From NCBI RefSeq assembly GCF_030817415.1, contig NZ_JAUSZI010000002.1, positions 4,340,001 through 4,404,000 on the forward strand: a stretch of DNA of 64,000 bases, in the 5' to 3' direction. The stretch comes from Streptomyces umbrinus. GTDB lineage: Bacteria > Actinomycetota > Actinomycetes > Streptomycetales > Streptomycetaceae. Within the stretch, counting starts at the first letter, position 1. Every line of letters starts with the position of its first letter. Shown piece after piece: positions 25,984 to 32,797 of the stretch. The position numbers and the translations under genes were made by a program. The notes under the pieces were generated by a model. It did not search any database, was not told the DNA's origin, and saw only the letters and a list, made by a program, of their open reading frames with translations.

Positions 25984-26193
25984 TCACCACCAAGTCGAGT
26001 CCAGTCGGCCCTCGATCGCTCTGAGGTTGGCCCGGGCGCAGCCGTCGCAGATGTAGTGGCGGGTGCCGTTCTCCACGGAGAAGGTCCAGGTGAGTGGCGG
26101 TTCCTCCGCCGTCGCGCCGCAGCGGGCGCACGCGATGGGCCGGGGCTCCGGGGTGGAGCCGCCGCTGTCACTGTCCCCGGGAAGACTCGTCAC
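25984..26193 (-). CDS. Small zinc-ribbon protein
   Basis: About 69 aa. Two Cys pairs, CARC and CDGC, about 29 residues apart form a likely zinc ribbon; the remainder includes WTFSVENGTRHYIC. GTG 26193 is preferred because TATCGT (26200-26205) ends 6 nt upstream, as in other leaderless genes here; an upstream in-frame start at 26235 exists. It is convergent with the ABC1 kinase, ending 17 bp away. No function is assigned; small ribbons of this kind may bind nucleic acid or protein. Confidence 0.65.
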   Translation of the reverse strand: MTSLPGDSDSGGSTPEPRPIACARCGATAEEPPLTWTFSVENGTRHYICDGCARANLRAIEGRLDSTWW

Positions 26194-26241
26194 GTGGTGA
26201 CGATAACTCCGGGATCCACGGTTGGTGAGGCACAACGCACC

Positions 26242-26273
26242 GCGGGGGCCGGTCCGTTCGGACCGGCCCCCGC
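26242..26273. terminator. Terminator of the wblC operon
   Basis: Perfect 15-bp arms GCGGGGGCCGGTCCG (26242-26256) and CGGACCGGCCCCCGC (26259-26273) with a two-base centre, downstream of the minus-strand wblC operon. No U tract. Confidence 0.85.
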
Positions 26274-26310
26274 ATCAGCTGTTGCTTCTGTCGCCGTTGC
26301 GAAAACGGCT

Positions 26311-26634
26311 CTACTGCATGACCGCCATGGCCAGTGCGCGGCGGGCGCGGCGTGAGGCGCGCTCGGCACGGCGCTGCATGCGGCGGGCGGTCACCAGGCG
26401 CATCGCCCGGCGTTCCTGCTCCGCCTCATGCAGCCGGTCGTGCATATGCGCACGAGCCAGGGCTTCTGGGATGAGTTGCATCTCTCGGGTCCTGTTCTGG
26501 CGCGTGTCGTTCGCGCCGGTGGAGGTGAAGTCTGGGGTCGCGGAGCCGGCGGGCTCGCTGGTGGACGGCTTCATCGGGACCTGCTTCTTGGGGTCGTGCG
26601 TCAGGGGGCGATCGATCGTTCCTAGGGTGTTCAT
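26311..26634 (-). CDS. Basic hypothetical protein coupled to wblC
   Basis: Protein of 107 aa with no recognised domain. The first half is polar and Thr/Ser/Pro-rich; the second half is a strongly basic, helix-forming Arg/Ala segment (RRMQRRAERASRRARRALAM). The ATG at 26634 overlaps the wblC stop as ATGA, and no separate ribosome site is present, so it is made by translational coupling. That places it in the antibiotic-inducible WblC unit. A nucleic-acid or ribosome contact is plausible from its charge but unproven. A later start at Met21 is possible. Confidence 0.7.
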   Translation of the reverse strand: MNTLGTIDRPLTHDPKKQVPMKPSTSEPAGSATPDFTSTGANDTRQNRTREMQLIPEALARAHMHDRLHEAEQERRAMRLVTARRMQRRAERASRRARRALAMAVMQ

Positions 26635-26999
26635 GCCGAAACCGGGTTCTTGCGCGGGCGGCCACGCGGCCGCTTCCGGGCGACAACGACACCCTGGACG
26701 AAGAGCTCGCCACCCCAGACGCCCCAGGGCTCACGCCGCTCCTTGGCGCCGGCGAGGCAGGCCTCGATCAGCGGGCAGGTGCGGCAGAGGGACTTGGCGT
26801 ACTCGACGTCGGCCGGCGACTCGGCGAAGAAGACCTCCGGGTCGTAGGAGCGGCAGGGGACGGGTACGCCGAGGTTCTCGATGGCGTCGTCGAGCGCGGT
26901 GAGCGCAGTGAGCGGGATCAAGGTGGAGTCCTCCGTGAGGCCGGGCGGGGGGATCGTTTCGGAAGGCGGTACGGACGGGGCGTGCGCTTCGAGTTGCAC
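26631..26999 (-). CDS. wblC: WhiB7-type Fe-S transcriptional regulator
   Basis: WhiB-family activator of 122 aa. The four Fe-S cysteines are C49, C72, C75 and C81; the GVWGG turn is 93-97. A C-terminal AT-hook RGRPRK (112-117) identifies the WhiB7/WblC subclass, which binds AT-rich DNA beside -35 boxes with the vegetative sigma factor and turns on intrinsic antibiotic resistance. GTG 26999 is selected: GAGGAA lies 8 nt upstream and it gives the expected length; the frame continues upstream through the leader. Control appears to be double: an AT-rich autoregulated-type promoter and an upstream ORF plus terminator, annotated separately. Confidence 0.95.
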   Translation of the reverse strand: MQLEAHAPSVPPSETIPPPGLTEDSTLIPLTALTALDDAIENLGVPVPCRSYDPEVFFAESPADVEYAKSLCRTCPLIEACLAGAKERREPWGVWGGELFVQGVVVARKRPRGRPRKNPVSA

Positions 27000-27116
27000 G
27001 GTTGGTCTTCCTCGTCTGGTCGTGCCGGCCGGGTCGGCCGGTTGGCGGCTGGTACCGGGTTCTTTTCTTGTCCCGAGGCCCCTTCGCTCTGTCGTCCCTG
27101 TTCGGGGACAAACAGA

Positions 27117-27151
27117 AGGGCCGCGGATCCCGGGTGGGGTTCCGCGGCCCT
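27117..27151 (-). terminator. Leader terminator (attenuator) of wblC
   Basis: On the minus strand a perfect 11-bp stem AGGGCCGCGGA/TCCGCGGCCCT (27141-27151 with 27117-27127) is followed by TCTGTTTGT, a U-rich tract. It lies after the upstream ORF and 118 nt before the wblC start. This is a classical intrinsic terminator inside a leader. Confidence 0.8.
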
Positions 27152-27161
27152 GAAGGCGCCG

Positions 27162-27180
27162 GCCTGATCGTCGATCAGGC
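27162..27180 (-). promoter_or_regulatory. Leader hairpin covering the upstream-ORF stop codon
   Basis: GCCTGATC/GATCAGGC with a 3-nt loop. The TGA stop of the 104-codon upstream ORF (27175-27177) is inside the stem, so a ribosome ending or stalled there would open it. It is a candidate switching element for the adjacent terminator. Confidence 0.6.
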
Positions 27181-27489
27181 TGGATCACTCCAGGGTTCAG
27201 GCCCACGGAAGGCCCACATCGTGTGGTGCGTCTGCTTGGCGGCTCCGGCACCGGTGGCCGCAAAGGCATAGGCCTGCGCCTGTGCCTCTACTGCTTCCAG
27301 TGCCTTCATCGGTCGCTCATTGCGCTCACGGACAGGGAGACCCGAGAGAGACACGGAGGACGCCGGCCGGACGGCAGGAATGCCGGACAGACCGGTGCCC
27401 AGGTTCGAGAAGCCGAGCAGGCACGTGGAGACGACCGAGCGATCGGTCAATTTGGCGGTGCTGACGGAGCTGCTGTTGATGCTGATCAC
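27175..27489 (-). CDS. 104-codon upstream ORF in the wblC leader
   Basis: An ORF of 104 codons starts at GTG 27489 behind a strong GAGGAGG site 8 nt upstream. The peptide (MISINSSSVSTAKLTDRSVV at the start, Ala-rich middle, WSDPA at the end) matches no family I know. It is translated before the leader terminator, and its stop codon sits in the hairpin at 27162-27180. WhiB7 genes are known to be controlled by leader translation and antitermination, so this is the likely sensing ORF: ribosome inhibition would change leader folding and allow read-through into wblC. The peptide sequence itself may not matter. Confidence 0.7.
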   Translation of the reverse strand: MISINSSSVSTAKLTDRSVVSTCLLGFSNLGTGLSGIPAVRPASSVSLSGLPVRERNERPMKALEAVEAQAQAYAFAATGAGAAKQTHHTMWAFRGPEPWSDPA

Positions 27490-27598
27490 TGGAATCGCCT
27501 CCTCTCGGCGTCTCTGGGACCGGGCGAGCCGGTCCGACGGTTATTAAGTACAGCACGGAACCAGGGCCTTCGAGAAGGCCGCCGTTTCCGTGCTTTAG

Positions 27599-27636
27599 AA
27601 CCTATGGGGATTGCTGGGGCATGCGCAAACTATTTT
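27599..27636 (-). promoter_or_regulatory. WblC-type promoter of the wblC transcript
   Basis: On the minus strand TTGCGC (27623-27628) and TAGGTT (27599-27604) are 18 bp apart. Directly upstream of the -35 is the A/T-rich AAAATAG (27630-27636), the signature of WhiB7-dependent promoters. Transcription should begin near 27592, giving a leader of about 590 nt. A further long stem (27552-27595, AGCACGGAA pairing with TTCCGTGCT) would form at its 5' end. Confidence 0.7.
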
Positions 27637-27651
27637 CTCGACGAGTTTGAA

Positions 27652-29856
27652 TCAGTCCTCGTCTGCACCATCCTCAAGTTCCTGACCTGCGCAGATGGCG
27701 AGTACGTCGGCCCCGTAGCGGTTGAGCTTGCGGGCGCGGACCCCCGGGATGCGGGACAGCTCGACCGGAGTGGACGGCACCGCTTCCGCGATGGCCATCA
27801 GGGTCTTGTCCGTGAAGACGCAGAAGTCCGGCTGCCCGCTGCGCTCCGCCTGGACCGCCCGCCAGTCGCGCAACCGCTCGTAGAGGCCTTCGTCCATGTC
27901 GGACGGGCAGTCCTCGCAGCGCATCAGTTTCATCTCGCCGGCCTCGTTGAGGGTGCGGCCGCAGACCCGGCAGCGGGCGGGGGTGCGGTTCGCCCGTCGG
28001 GTGACGCCCGGAGCGCTGCCGGGAGCGCCGCGCTCGATGCCGCCCGAGCCGAGGGGGCCTGCCGCGCCGCCGCGGTTCGCCGTGGTGACGGAGCCGGGGC
28101 GCAGTCCGTCGAGGAAGCGGCTGGGGCGCCGGTTGGGCCGGCCGCCGGGTGAGCGGGACAGCGCCCAGGAGACGGAGAGGTGCTCTCTGGCCCGGGTGAC
28201 GCCGACGTAGAGGAGGCGGCGCTCCTCCTCGATCTGTTCCTCGGTCTTCGCGTAGGTGATCGGCATCATGCCTTCGGCGACGCCGACCAGGAACACGACG
28301 TCCCACTCCAGGCCCTTGGCGGAGTGGAGGGAGGCCAGGGTGACGCCCTGGACGGTCGGGGCGTGCTGGGCGCCGGCGCGTTCGTCGAGTTCGGCCACGA
28401 GGTCGCCGAGGGTGGCGTCGGGCTTGGCGGCGGCGAAGTCCTGGGCCAGGTGGGCGAGGGCGGCGAGGGACTCCCAGCGCTCTCTGACGGCCCCGGAGCC
28501 CGCGGGGGGCTGGTGGGTCCAGCCGTCTCCTGAGAGGACGGCTCGCACCTGCGAGGGCAGGTCCGGGGCGTCGTCGAGGAGTGAGTCGTTGCCCCCGAAG
28601 CGGGCCGCACCGCGCAGGGCGTGGATGGCTCTCTTCACCTCGGGCCGGTCGAAGAAGCGCTCGGCTCCGCGCAGTTGGTAGGGCACCGCGACGTCGGCTA
28701 GGGCCTGTTCGTAGATCTCGGACTGCGAGTTCGTACGGAAGAGGATCGCGATCTCGCTCGCGGGGATGCCGGAGGCGATGAGGTCGCGGATGCGGCGGGC
28801 GGCTCCTTCGGCCTCGGCGGGCTCGTCGGTGTATTCGGCGTAGCCGGGTTCGGGGCCCGCGGTGCGCTGGGAGATCAGCTCCAGGCGGTGGTCGGCGGCG
28901 CGGCCGCGGGCCTGGGCGAGCAGGCCGTTGGCGAGGTGGACGACCTGGGGGGTGGAGCGGTAGTCCCGGACGAGTTTGACGACCGTGGCTCCGGGGTGGC
29001 GGGTGCGGAAGTCGAGGAGGTGGTCGGGGGTCGCGCCGGTGAAGGAGTAGATGGTCTGGCTGGCGTCGCCGACGACACAGAGGCTGTCGCGCTCGCCGAG
29101 CCACAGTTCGAGGAGGCGCTGCTGGAGGGGGCTGACGTCCTGGTACTCGTCGACCACGAAGTGCTGGTACTGGGCGCGGACCGCCTCGGCGATGTCGTGC
29201 TGGTCCTGGAGGATGGCGACGGTCAGCAGCAGGACGTCCTCGAAGTCGATGACGCTGCGGTCGCGCTTGAGATCCTCGTACGCGGCGTAGAGCTGGGCGA
29301 TCTCGGCGCGGTCGCGGGGGGCCTCGCGGCCGGCCTTGGCCGCGGCGGCGGCGTAGTCGGAGGGGACGGTCTGGGTGACCTTGGACCATTCGATCTCGGC
29401 GGTGACGTCCCGCAGCTCGCCGCGGTCGAGGCGCACGCGGCAGGTGGCCGCGGCGTCGGCGACGAGCTGGATCTTGCGGTCGACGATCCGCGGCAGGCTG
29501 CCTCCGACGGCTTTCGGCCAGAAGTACTGGAGCTGACGCAGGGCGGCGGAGTGGAAGGTGCGGGCCTGGACTCCGGAGGCGCCGAGCTGGCGGAGCCGGC
29601 CGCGCATCTCTCCGGCGGCGCGGTTGGTGAAGGTGACGGCGAGCACGCTGGAGGGCTGGAGGATCCCCGCGCGCACTCCGTAGGCGATGCGGTGGGTGAT
29701 GGCGCGGGTCTTGCCCGTACCGGCTCCCGCCAGCACGCACACCGGGCCGTGCAGGGCGGTGGCGACCTCGCGCTGCTCGGGGTCGAGCCCTTCCAGTACC
29801 GCGTCGGCCGTGTCAGGGGCCTGCGGGAAGAGGGTGGAATGCGTTGCTGCTGTCAC
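27652..29856 (-). CDS. uvrD2: UvrD2-type superfamily 1 DNA helicase
   Basis: Helicase of 734 aa. Motif I is AGAGTGKT in the N-terminal part; motif II is VVDEYQDVSP; motif III is VVGDASQTIYSF; motif V/VI appears as SLHSAKGLEWD and LLYVGVTRARE. After the motor come a tetracysteine segment (CRVC..CEDC, near 640-670) and a C-terminal HRDC domain (FTDKTLMAIAEAVPSTPVEL). This architecture defines actinobacterial UvrD2, a 3'-5' helicase of DNA repair. GTG 29856 is the most likely start; a longer version from 29952 is possible and no clear ribosome site decides. Divergent from mrx1 and from wblC's promoter end. Confidence 0.9.
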   Translation of the reverse strand: MTAATHSTLFPQAPDTADAVLEGLDPEQREVATALHGPVCVLAGAGTGKTRAITHRIAYGVRAGILQPSSVLAVTFTNRAAGEMRGRLRQLGASGVQARTFHSAALRQLQYFWPKAVGGSLPRIVDRKIQLVADAAATCRVRLDRGELRDVTAEIEWSKVTQTVPSDYAAAAAKAGREAPRDRAEIAQLYAAYEDLKRDRSVIDFEDVLLLTVAILQDQHDIAEAVRAQYQHFVVDEYQDVSPLQQRLLELWLGERDSLCVVGDASQTIYSFTGATPDHLLDFRTRHPGATVVKLVRDYRSTPQVVHLANGLLAQARGRAADHRLELISQRTAGPEPGYAEYTDEPAEAEGAARRIRDLIASGIPASEIAILFRTNSQSEIYEQALADVAVPYQLRGAERFFDRPEVKRAIHALRGAARFGGNDSLLDDAPDLPSQVRAVLSGDGWTHQPPAGSGAVRERWESLAALAHLAQDFAAAKPDATLGDLVAELDERAGAQHAPTVQGVTLASLHSAKGLEWDVVFLVGVAEGMMPITYAKTEEQIEEERRLLYVGVTRAREHLSVSWALSRSPGGRPNRRPSRFLDGLRPGSVTTANRGGAAGPLGSGGIERGAPGSAPGVTRRANRTPARCRVCGRTLNEAGEMKLMRCEDCPSDMDEGLYERLRDWRAVQAERSGQPDFCVFTDKTLMAIAEAVPSTPVELSRIPGVRARKLNRYGADVLAICAGQELEDGADED

Positions 29857-30095
29857 CCCGCCATGCTGCCAGGTCGGCGGAGACGGGTGCGCCGGTTGTC
29901 CACAGGGAGGCGCTCGCAGTCGTACTAATGCGGCAGTCGCTCGGTTCGGCACCAGCGTCAGCGCGCCTTTCGCCGGAGCCGTCCTCCGCCGTGTGGACCG
30001 GCTCTCTCCCCTGCCCCGTATGGGAATGGCGGCCAGGTCGCGTACGTTCCATCACTGCGAACACGCACTCCCTGCAGCGAAGGAGCATGAGAGAC

Positions 30096-30338
30096 ATGCT
30101 GGGCACTGTGACGATGTACAGCACCACGTGGTGTGGCTACTGCCGCCGGTTGAAGGGCCAGATGGACCGCGAGGGCATCACGTACAACGAGATCAACATC
30201 GAGCAGGACCCGGCGTCCGCGGCCTTCGTGGAGAAGGCGAACGGCGGGAACCAGACGGTTCCCACCGTCCTCTTCCCGGACGGTTCGACGCTGACGAACC
30301 CTTCGCTGGCGCAGGTCAAGCAGAAGATCGGCGCGTAG
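30096..30338 (+). CDS. mrx1: Mycoredoxin-1 (glutaredoxin-like)
   Basis: Redox protein of 80 aa with the thioredoxin-fold active site CGYC (C13, C16) and the cis-Pro segment QTVPTVLF. It reduces mycothiol mixed disulfides in the cytosol of actinobacteria. AAGGAG (30080-30085) is 10 nt before ATG 30096; another ATG at 30087 is too close to that site. It sits between uvrD2 and nudC, as in mycobacteria. Length matches the family. Confidence 0.9.
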   Translation: MLGTVTMYSTTWCGYCRRLKGQMDREGITYNEINIEQDPASAAFVEKANGGNQTVPTVLFPDGSTLTNPSLAQVKQKIGA

Positions 30339-30350
30339 TCGGTACGTGCC

Positions 30351-31298
30351 TCAGGCGGCCGTTCCGCGCGTCGGCAGGGGCTTGCCGTACCAGAGCTCGA
30401 TCAGGCGGGCCGCAATCGAGATGCCGTACGGAGGCAGGACCTCCCCGGACTCGAAGGCGGCCCGCAGGTCTTCGCGGGAGAACCAGCGGGCTTCCTGGAT
30501 CTCCTCGCCGTCGACGTTGATCTCCGCCGAGGTGGCGCGGGCCATGAAGCCCAGCATGAGGCTGGAGGGGAAGGGCCAGGGCTGGCTGGCGATGTACTCG
30601 ACCTCTCCGACGGTGACCCCGGCCTCCTCGAAGACCTCGCGCCGGACCGACTGCTCGATGGACTCACCGGGCTCGACGAATCCGGCAAGGGTGGAGAAGC
30701 GCCCTTCGGGCCAGTGGACCTGCCGGCCGAGGAGGATGCGGTCCTCATGGTCGGTGACGGCCATGATCACAGCGGGGTCCGTGCGCGGGTAGTGCTCGGC
30801 GCCGCAGGCGGGGCAGCGGCGGATGTGACCGGCCGCCGCGATCACCGTACGTTCGCCGCAGCGGGAGCAGAAGCGGTGCAGGCGCTGCCAGTTCTCCAGG
30901 GCGACCGCGTGCACCATCAGGCCGGCGTCGCGCTGTGAGAGGAGCAGGCCGGCTTCGCGCAGGCCTGCCGCGCGCGCGGACTGGTCCATACGGCCCGGAA
31001 GGGCGTCCTTCTGGAGTGCGAAGTAGCTGACGCCGTCGTCGTCGGTGCCCAGGAAGTAGCGGTGTGCTTCGGTGAGGGGCGCTTCGAAGGACGGGGTCAT
31101 GACGAGCTCGGTGGTGCCGTCCGCCGTCTCGTCGATGAGGACCTGGCCGCCGGAGACCACGAAGGCGCGGGTGGTGGGGTGGCTCCACGCCGCGGCGAGC
31201 CAGGCCTCGTCGAGCCGGTGGTGGGCGGCCCGGTCGATGCCGCTCGGGGCGGTGAGCGAGATGGGACGGTCGGCGGTGTGGTCGGTCCAGGTGGTCAC
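30351..31298 (-). CDS. nudC: NADH pyrophosphatase / RNA deNADding enzyme
   Basis: NUDIX enzyme of 315 aa. A zinc ribbon C144-C147/C162-C165 precedes the Nudix box GFVEPGESIEQSVRREVFEE (about 206-225), and SQPWPFP (238-244) is the diagnostic NudC motif. It cleaves NAD(H) to NMN(H) and AMP and can remove NAD caps from RNA. GTG 31298 is preferred; an ATG at 31394 is also in frame but would overlap the M20 dipeptidase end. It is convergent with mrx1, 12 bp apart, without room for a long terminator. Confidence 0.9.
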   Translation of the reverse strand: MTTWTDHTADRPISLTAPSGIDRAAHHRLDEAWLAAAWSHPTTRAFVVSGGQVLIDETADGTTELVMTPSFEAPLTEAHRYFLGTDDDGVSYFALQKDALPGRMDQSARAAGLREAGLLLSQRDAGLMVHAVALENWQRLHRFCSRCGERTVIAAAGHIRRCPACGAEHYPRTDPAVIMAVTDHEDRILLGRQVHWPEGRFSTLAGFVEPGESIEQSVRREVFEEAGVTVGEVEYIASQPWPFPSSLMLGFMARATSAEINVDGEEIQEARWFSREDLRAAFESGEVLPPYGISIAARLIELWYGKPLPTRGTAA

Positions 31299-31383
31299 GG
31301 GTGCTTCCAACTCCCCCGGTGGAACGGTTGTTTCGGCGGGTGGTTCAGCGGCTGTACGGCAGGACGTGTGCGACGGGGCTTTT

Positions 31384-32787
31384 TCAGTGTGCATCGCGCC
31401 AGTTCTCGGCCAGGTCGCCCCACAGGTAGGCGGTGGTTTCGACGCCCTTGAGAAGCAGGTCGAGTTCGACCTTCTCGTTGGGTGCGTGCCAGCCGTCGGA
31501 CGGTACGGAGATGCCGAGGAACAGCACGGGTGCGACGAGGACGTCCTGGAGGTCCGCGGCGGGCCCTGATCCTCCCTCGCGGGTGAAGCGGATCTCCTGC
31601 TCGAAGGCGCGGCCCATGGCGCGTGCGACGGACTGCAGTGCCGGGTGGTCGAGCGGTGTGAGGCACGGGCGCGTGGCGGCGGCGAAGGTGATCTCGTGGC
31701 GAATTCCGGCGGGTATCCGCTCTGCGGTCCAGGCCCGGACGATCTTCTCGATGTGGTCGGGGTCCTGTCCGGCGACGAGCCGGAAGGAGAGCTTCACCAT
31801 CGCCGATGAGGGGATGATCGTCTTGCTGCCGGGGCCTTGGTAGCCGCCTCCGATGCCGTTGACCTCTGCGGTCGGCCGGGCCCAGATCCGCTCCAGGGTG
31901 GTCCGTCCGGCCTCTCCGTGGGTGGCCGTCGACCTGGCGGTGCGCAGCCACTCCTGCTCGTCGAAGGGCAGTTCGGCGAAGAGTTCGCGCTCGCGGTCGG
32001 TGAGTTCGGTGACGCCTTCGTAGAAGCCGGGGACGGCCACGCGCGCGTGCTCGTCGTGCAGGTCCGCGACGAGGCGTGCCGCGGCGGTGGCCGGATTGGG
32101 TACGGCGCCGCCGAAGGCGCCGGAGTGGATGTCCTGGTCGGGCCCGTGAAGCTCGATCTCGCATTCGGCGAGACCGCGCATGCCGGTGCACACGGTGGGG
32201 GTGTCCTCGGACCACATGCTGGTGTCGGAGACGATCACGGCGTCGGCGGCGAGGCGGTCCTGCCGCTCTTCGACGAGTGCGCGGAAGTGCGGGGAGCCGG
32301 ACTCCTCCTCGCCCTCGATGAGCAGCTTCAGATGGACGGCGGGGGCGGTGCGGCCGGTGGCGGCGAGGTGTGCGCGGACGCCGAGTGTGTGGAAGAACAC
32401 CTGGCCCTTGTCGTCGGCCGCCCCGCGCGCGTGGAGGCGGTTTCCGCGGACGACGGGCTCGAAGGGGTCGCTGTCCCAGCCGTCCTCACGAGCCGCGGGC
32501 TGGACGTCGTGATGTCCGTAGACGAGGACCGTGGGTGCCTGCGGGTCGTCGGAGGGCCATTCGGCGAAGACGGCCGGGGCACCTGGTGTCGCCCAGACCT
32601 CGCAGGTCGGGAAGCCGGTCTCCTGGAGTTTGGCGGCGAGCCAGTCGGCGCTGCGCCGTACATCCGCGGCGTGTTCGGGCTGGGCCGACACGGACGGGAT
32701 GCGCAGCCACTCGGCGAGGTCGTCGAGGAAGGCGGCGCGGTGCTGCTCGATGTACGCGCGGACGGCGCTGTCCGGAGTCTTGCTCAT
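31384..32787 (-). CDS. M20-family dipeptidase
   Basis: Metallopeptidase of 467 aa. Di-zinc ligands are seen in YGHHDVQPA (H92/H93, D94), RGAADDKGQ (D125/D126) and IEGEEESGSP (E159-E161); DTSMW, IHSGAFGG and GWHAPNE complete the M20 pattern. It resembles cytosolic carnosinase-like dipeptidases that act on many dipeptides. TAGGCT (32795-32800) ends 7 nt before ATG 32787 and no ribosome site exists, so it may be leaderless, with the -10 overlapping the adnB stop codon. Read-through from adnB, whose stop is 10 nt away, is the alternative. Confidence 0.9.
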   Translation of the reverse strand: MSKTPDSAVRAYIEQHRAAFLDDLAEWLRIPSVSAQPEHAADVRRSADWLAAKLQETGFPTCEVWATPGAPAVFAEWPSDDPQAPTVLVYGHHDVQPAAREDGWDSDPFEPVVRGNRLHARGAADDKGQVFFHTLGVRAHLAATGRTAPAVHLKLLIEGEEESGSPHFRALVEERQDRLAADAVIVSDTSMWSEDTPTVCTGMRGLAECEIELHGPDQDIHSGAFGGAVPNPATAAARLVADLHDEHARVAVPGFYEGVTELTDRERELFAELPFDEQEWLRTARSTATHGEAGRTTLERIWARPTAEVNGIGGGYQGPGSKTIIPSSAMVKLSFRLVAGQDPDHIEKIVRAWTAERIPAGIRHEITFAAATRPCLTPLDHPALQSVARAMGRAFEQEIRFTREGGSGPAADLQDVLVAPVLFLGISVPSDGWHAPNEKVELDLLLKGVETTAYLWGDLAENWRDAH

Positions 32788-32797
32788 GGTCACGAGC

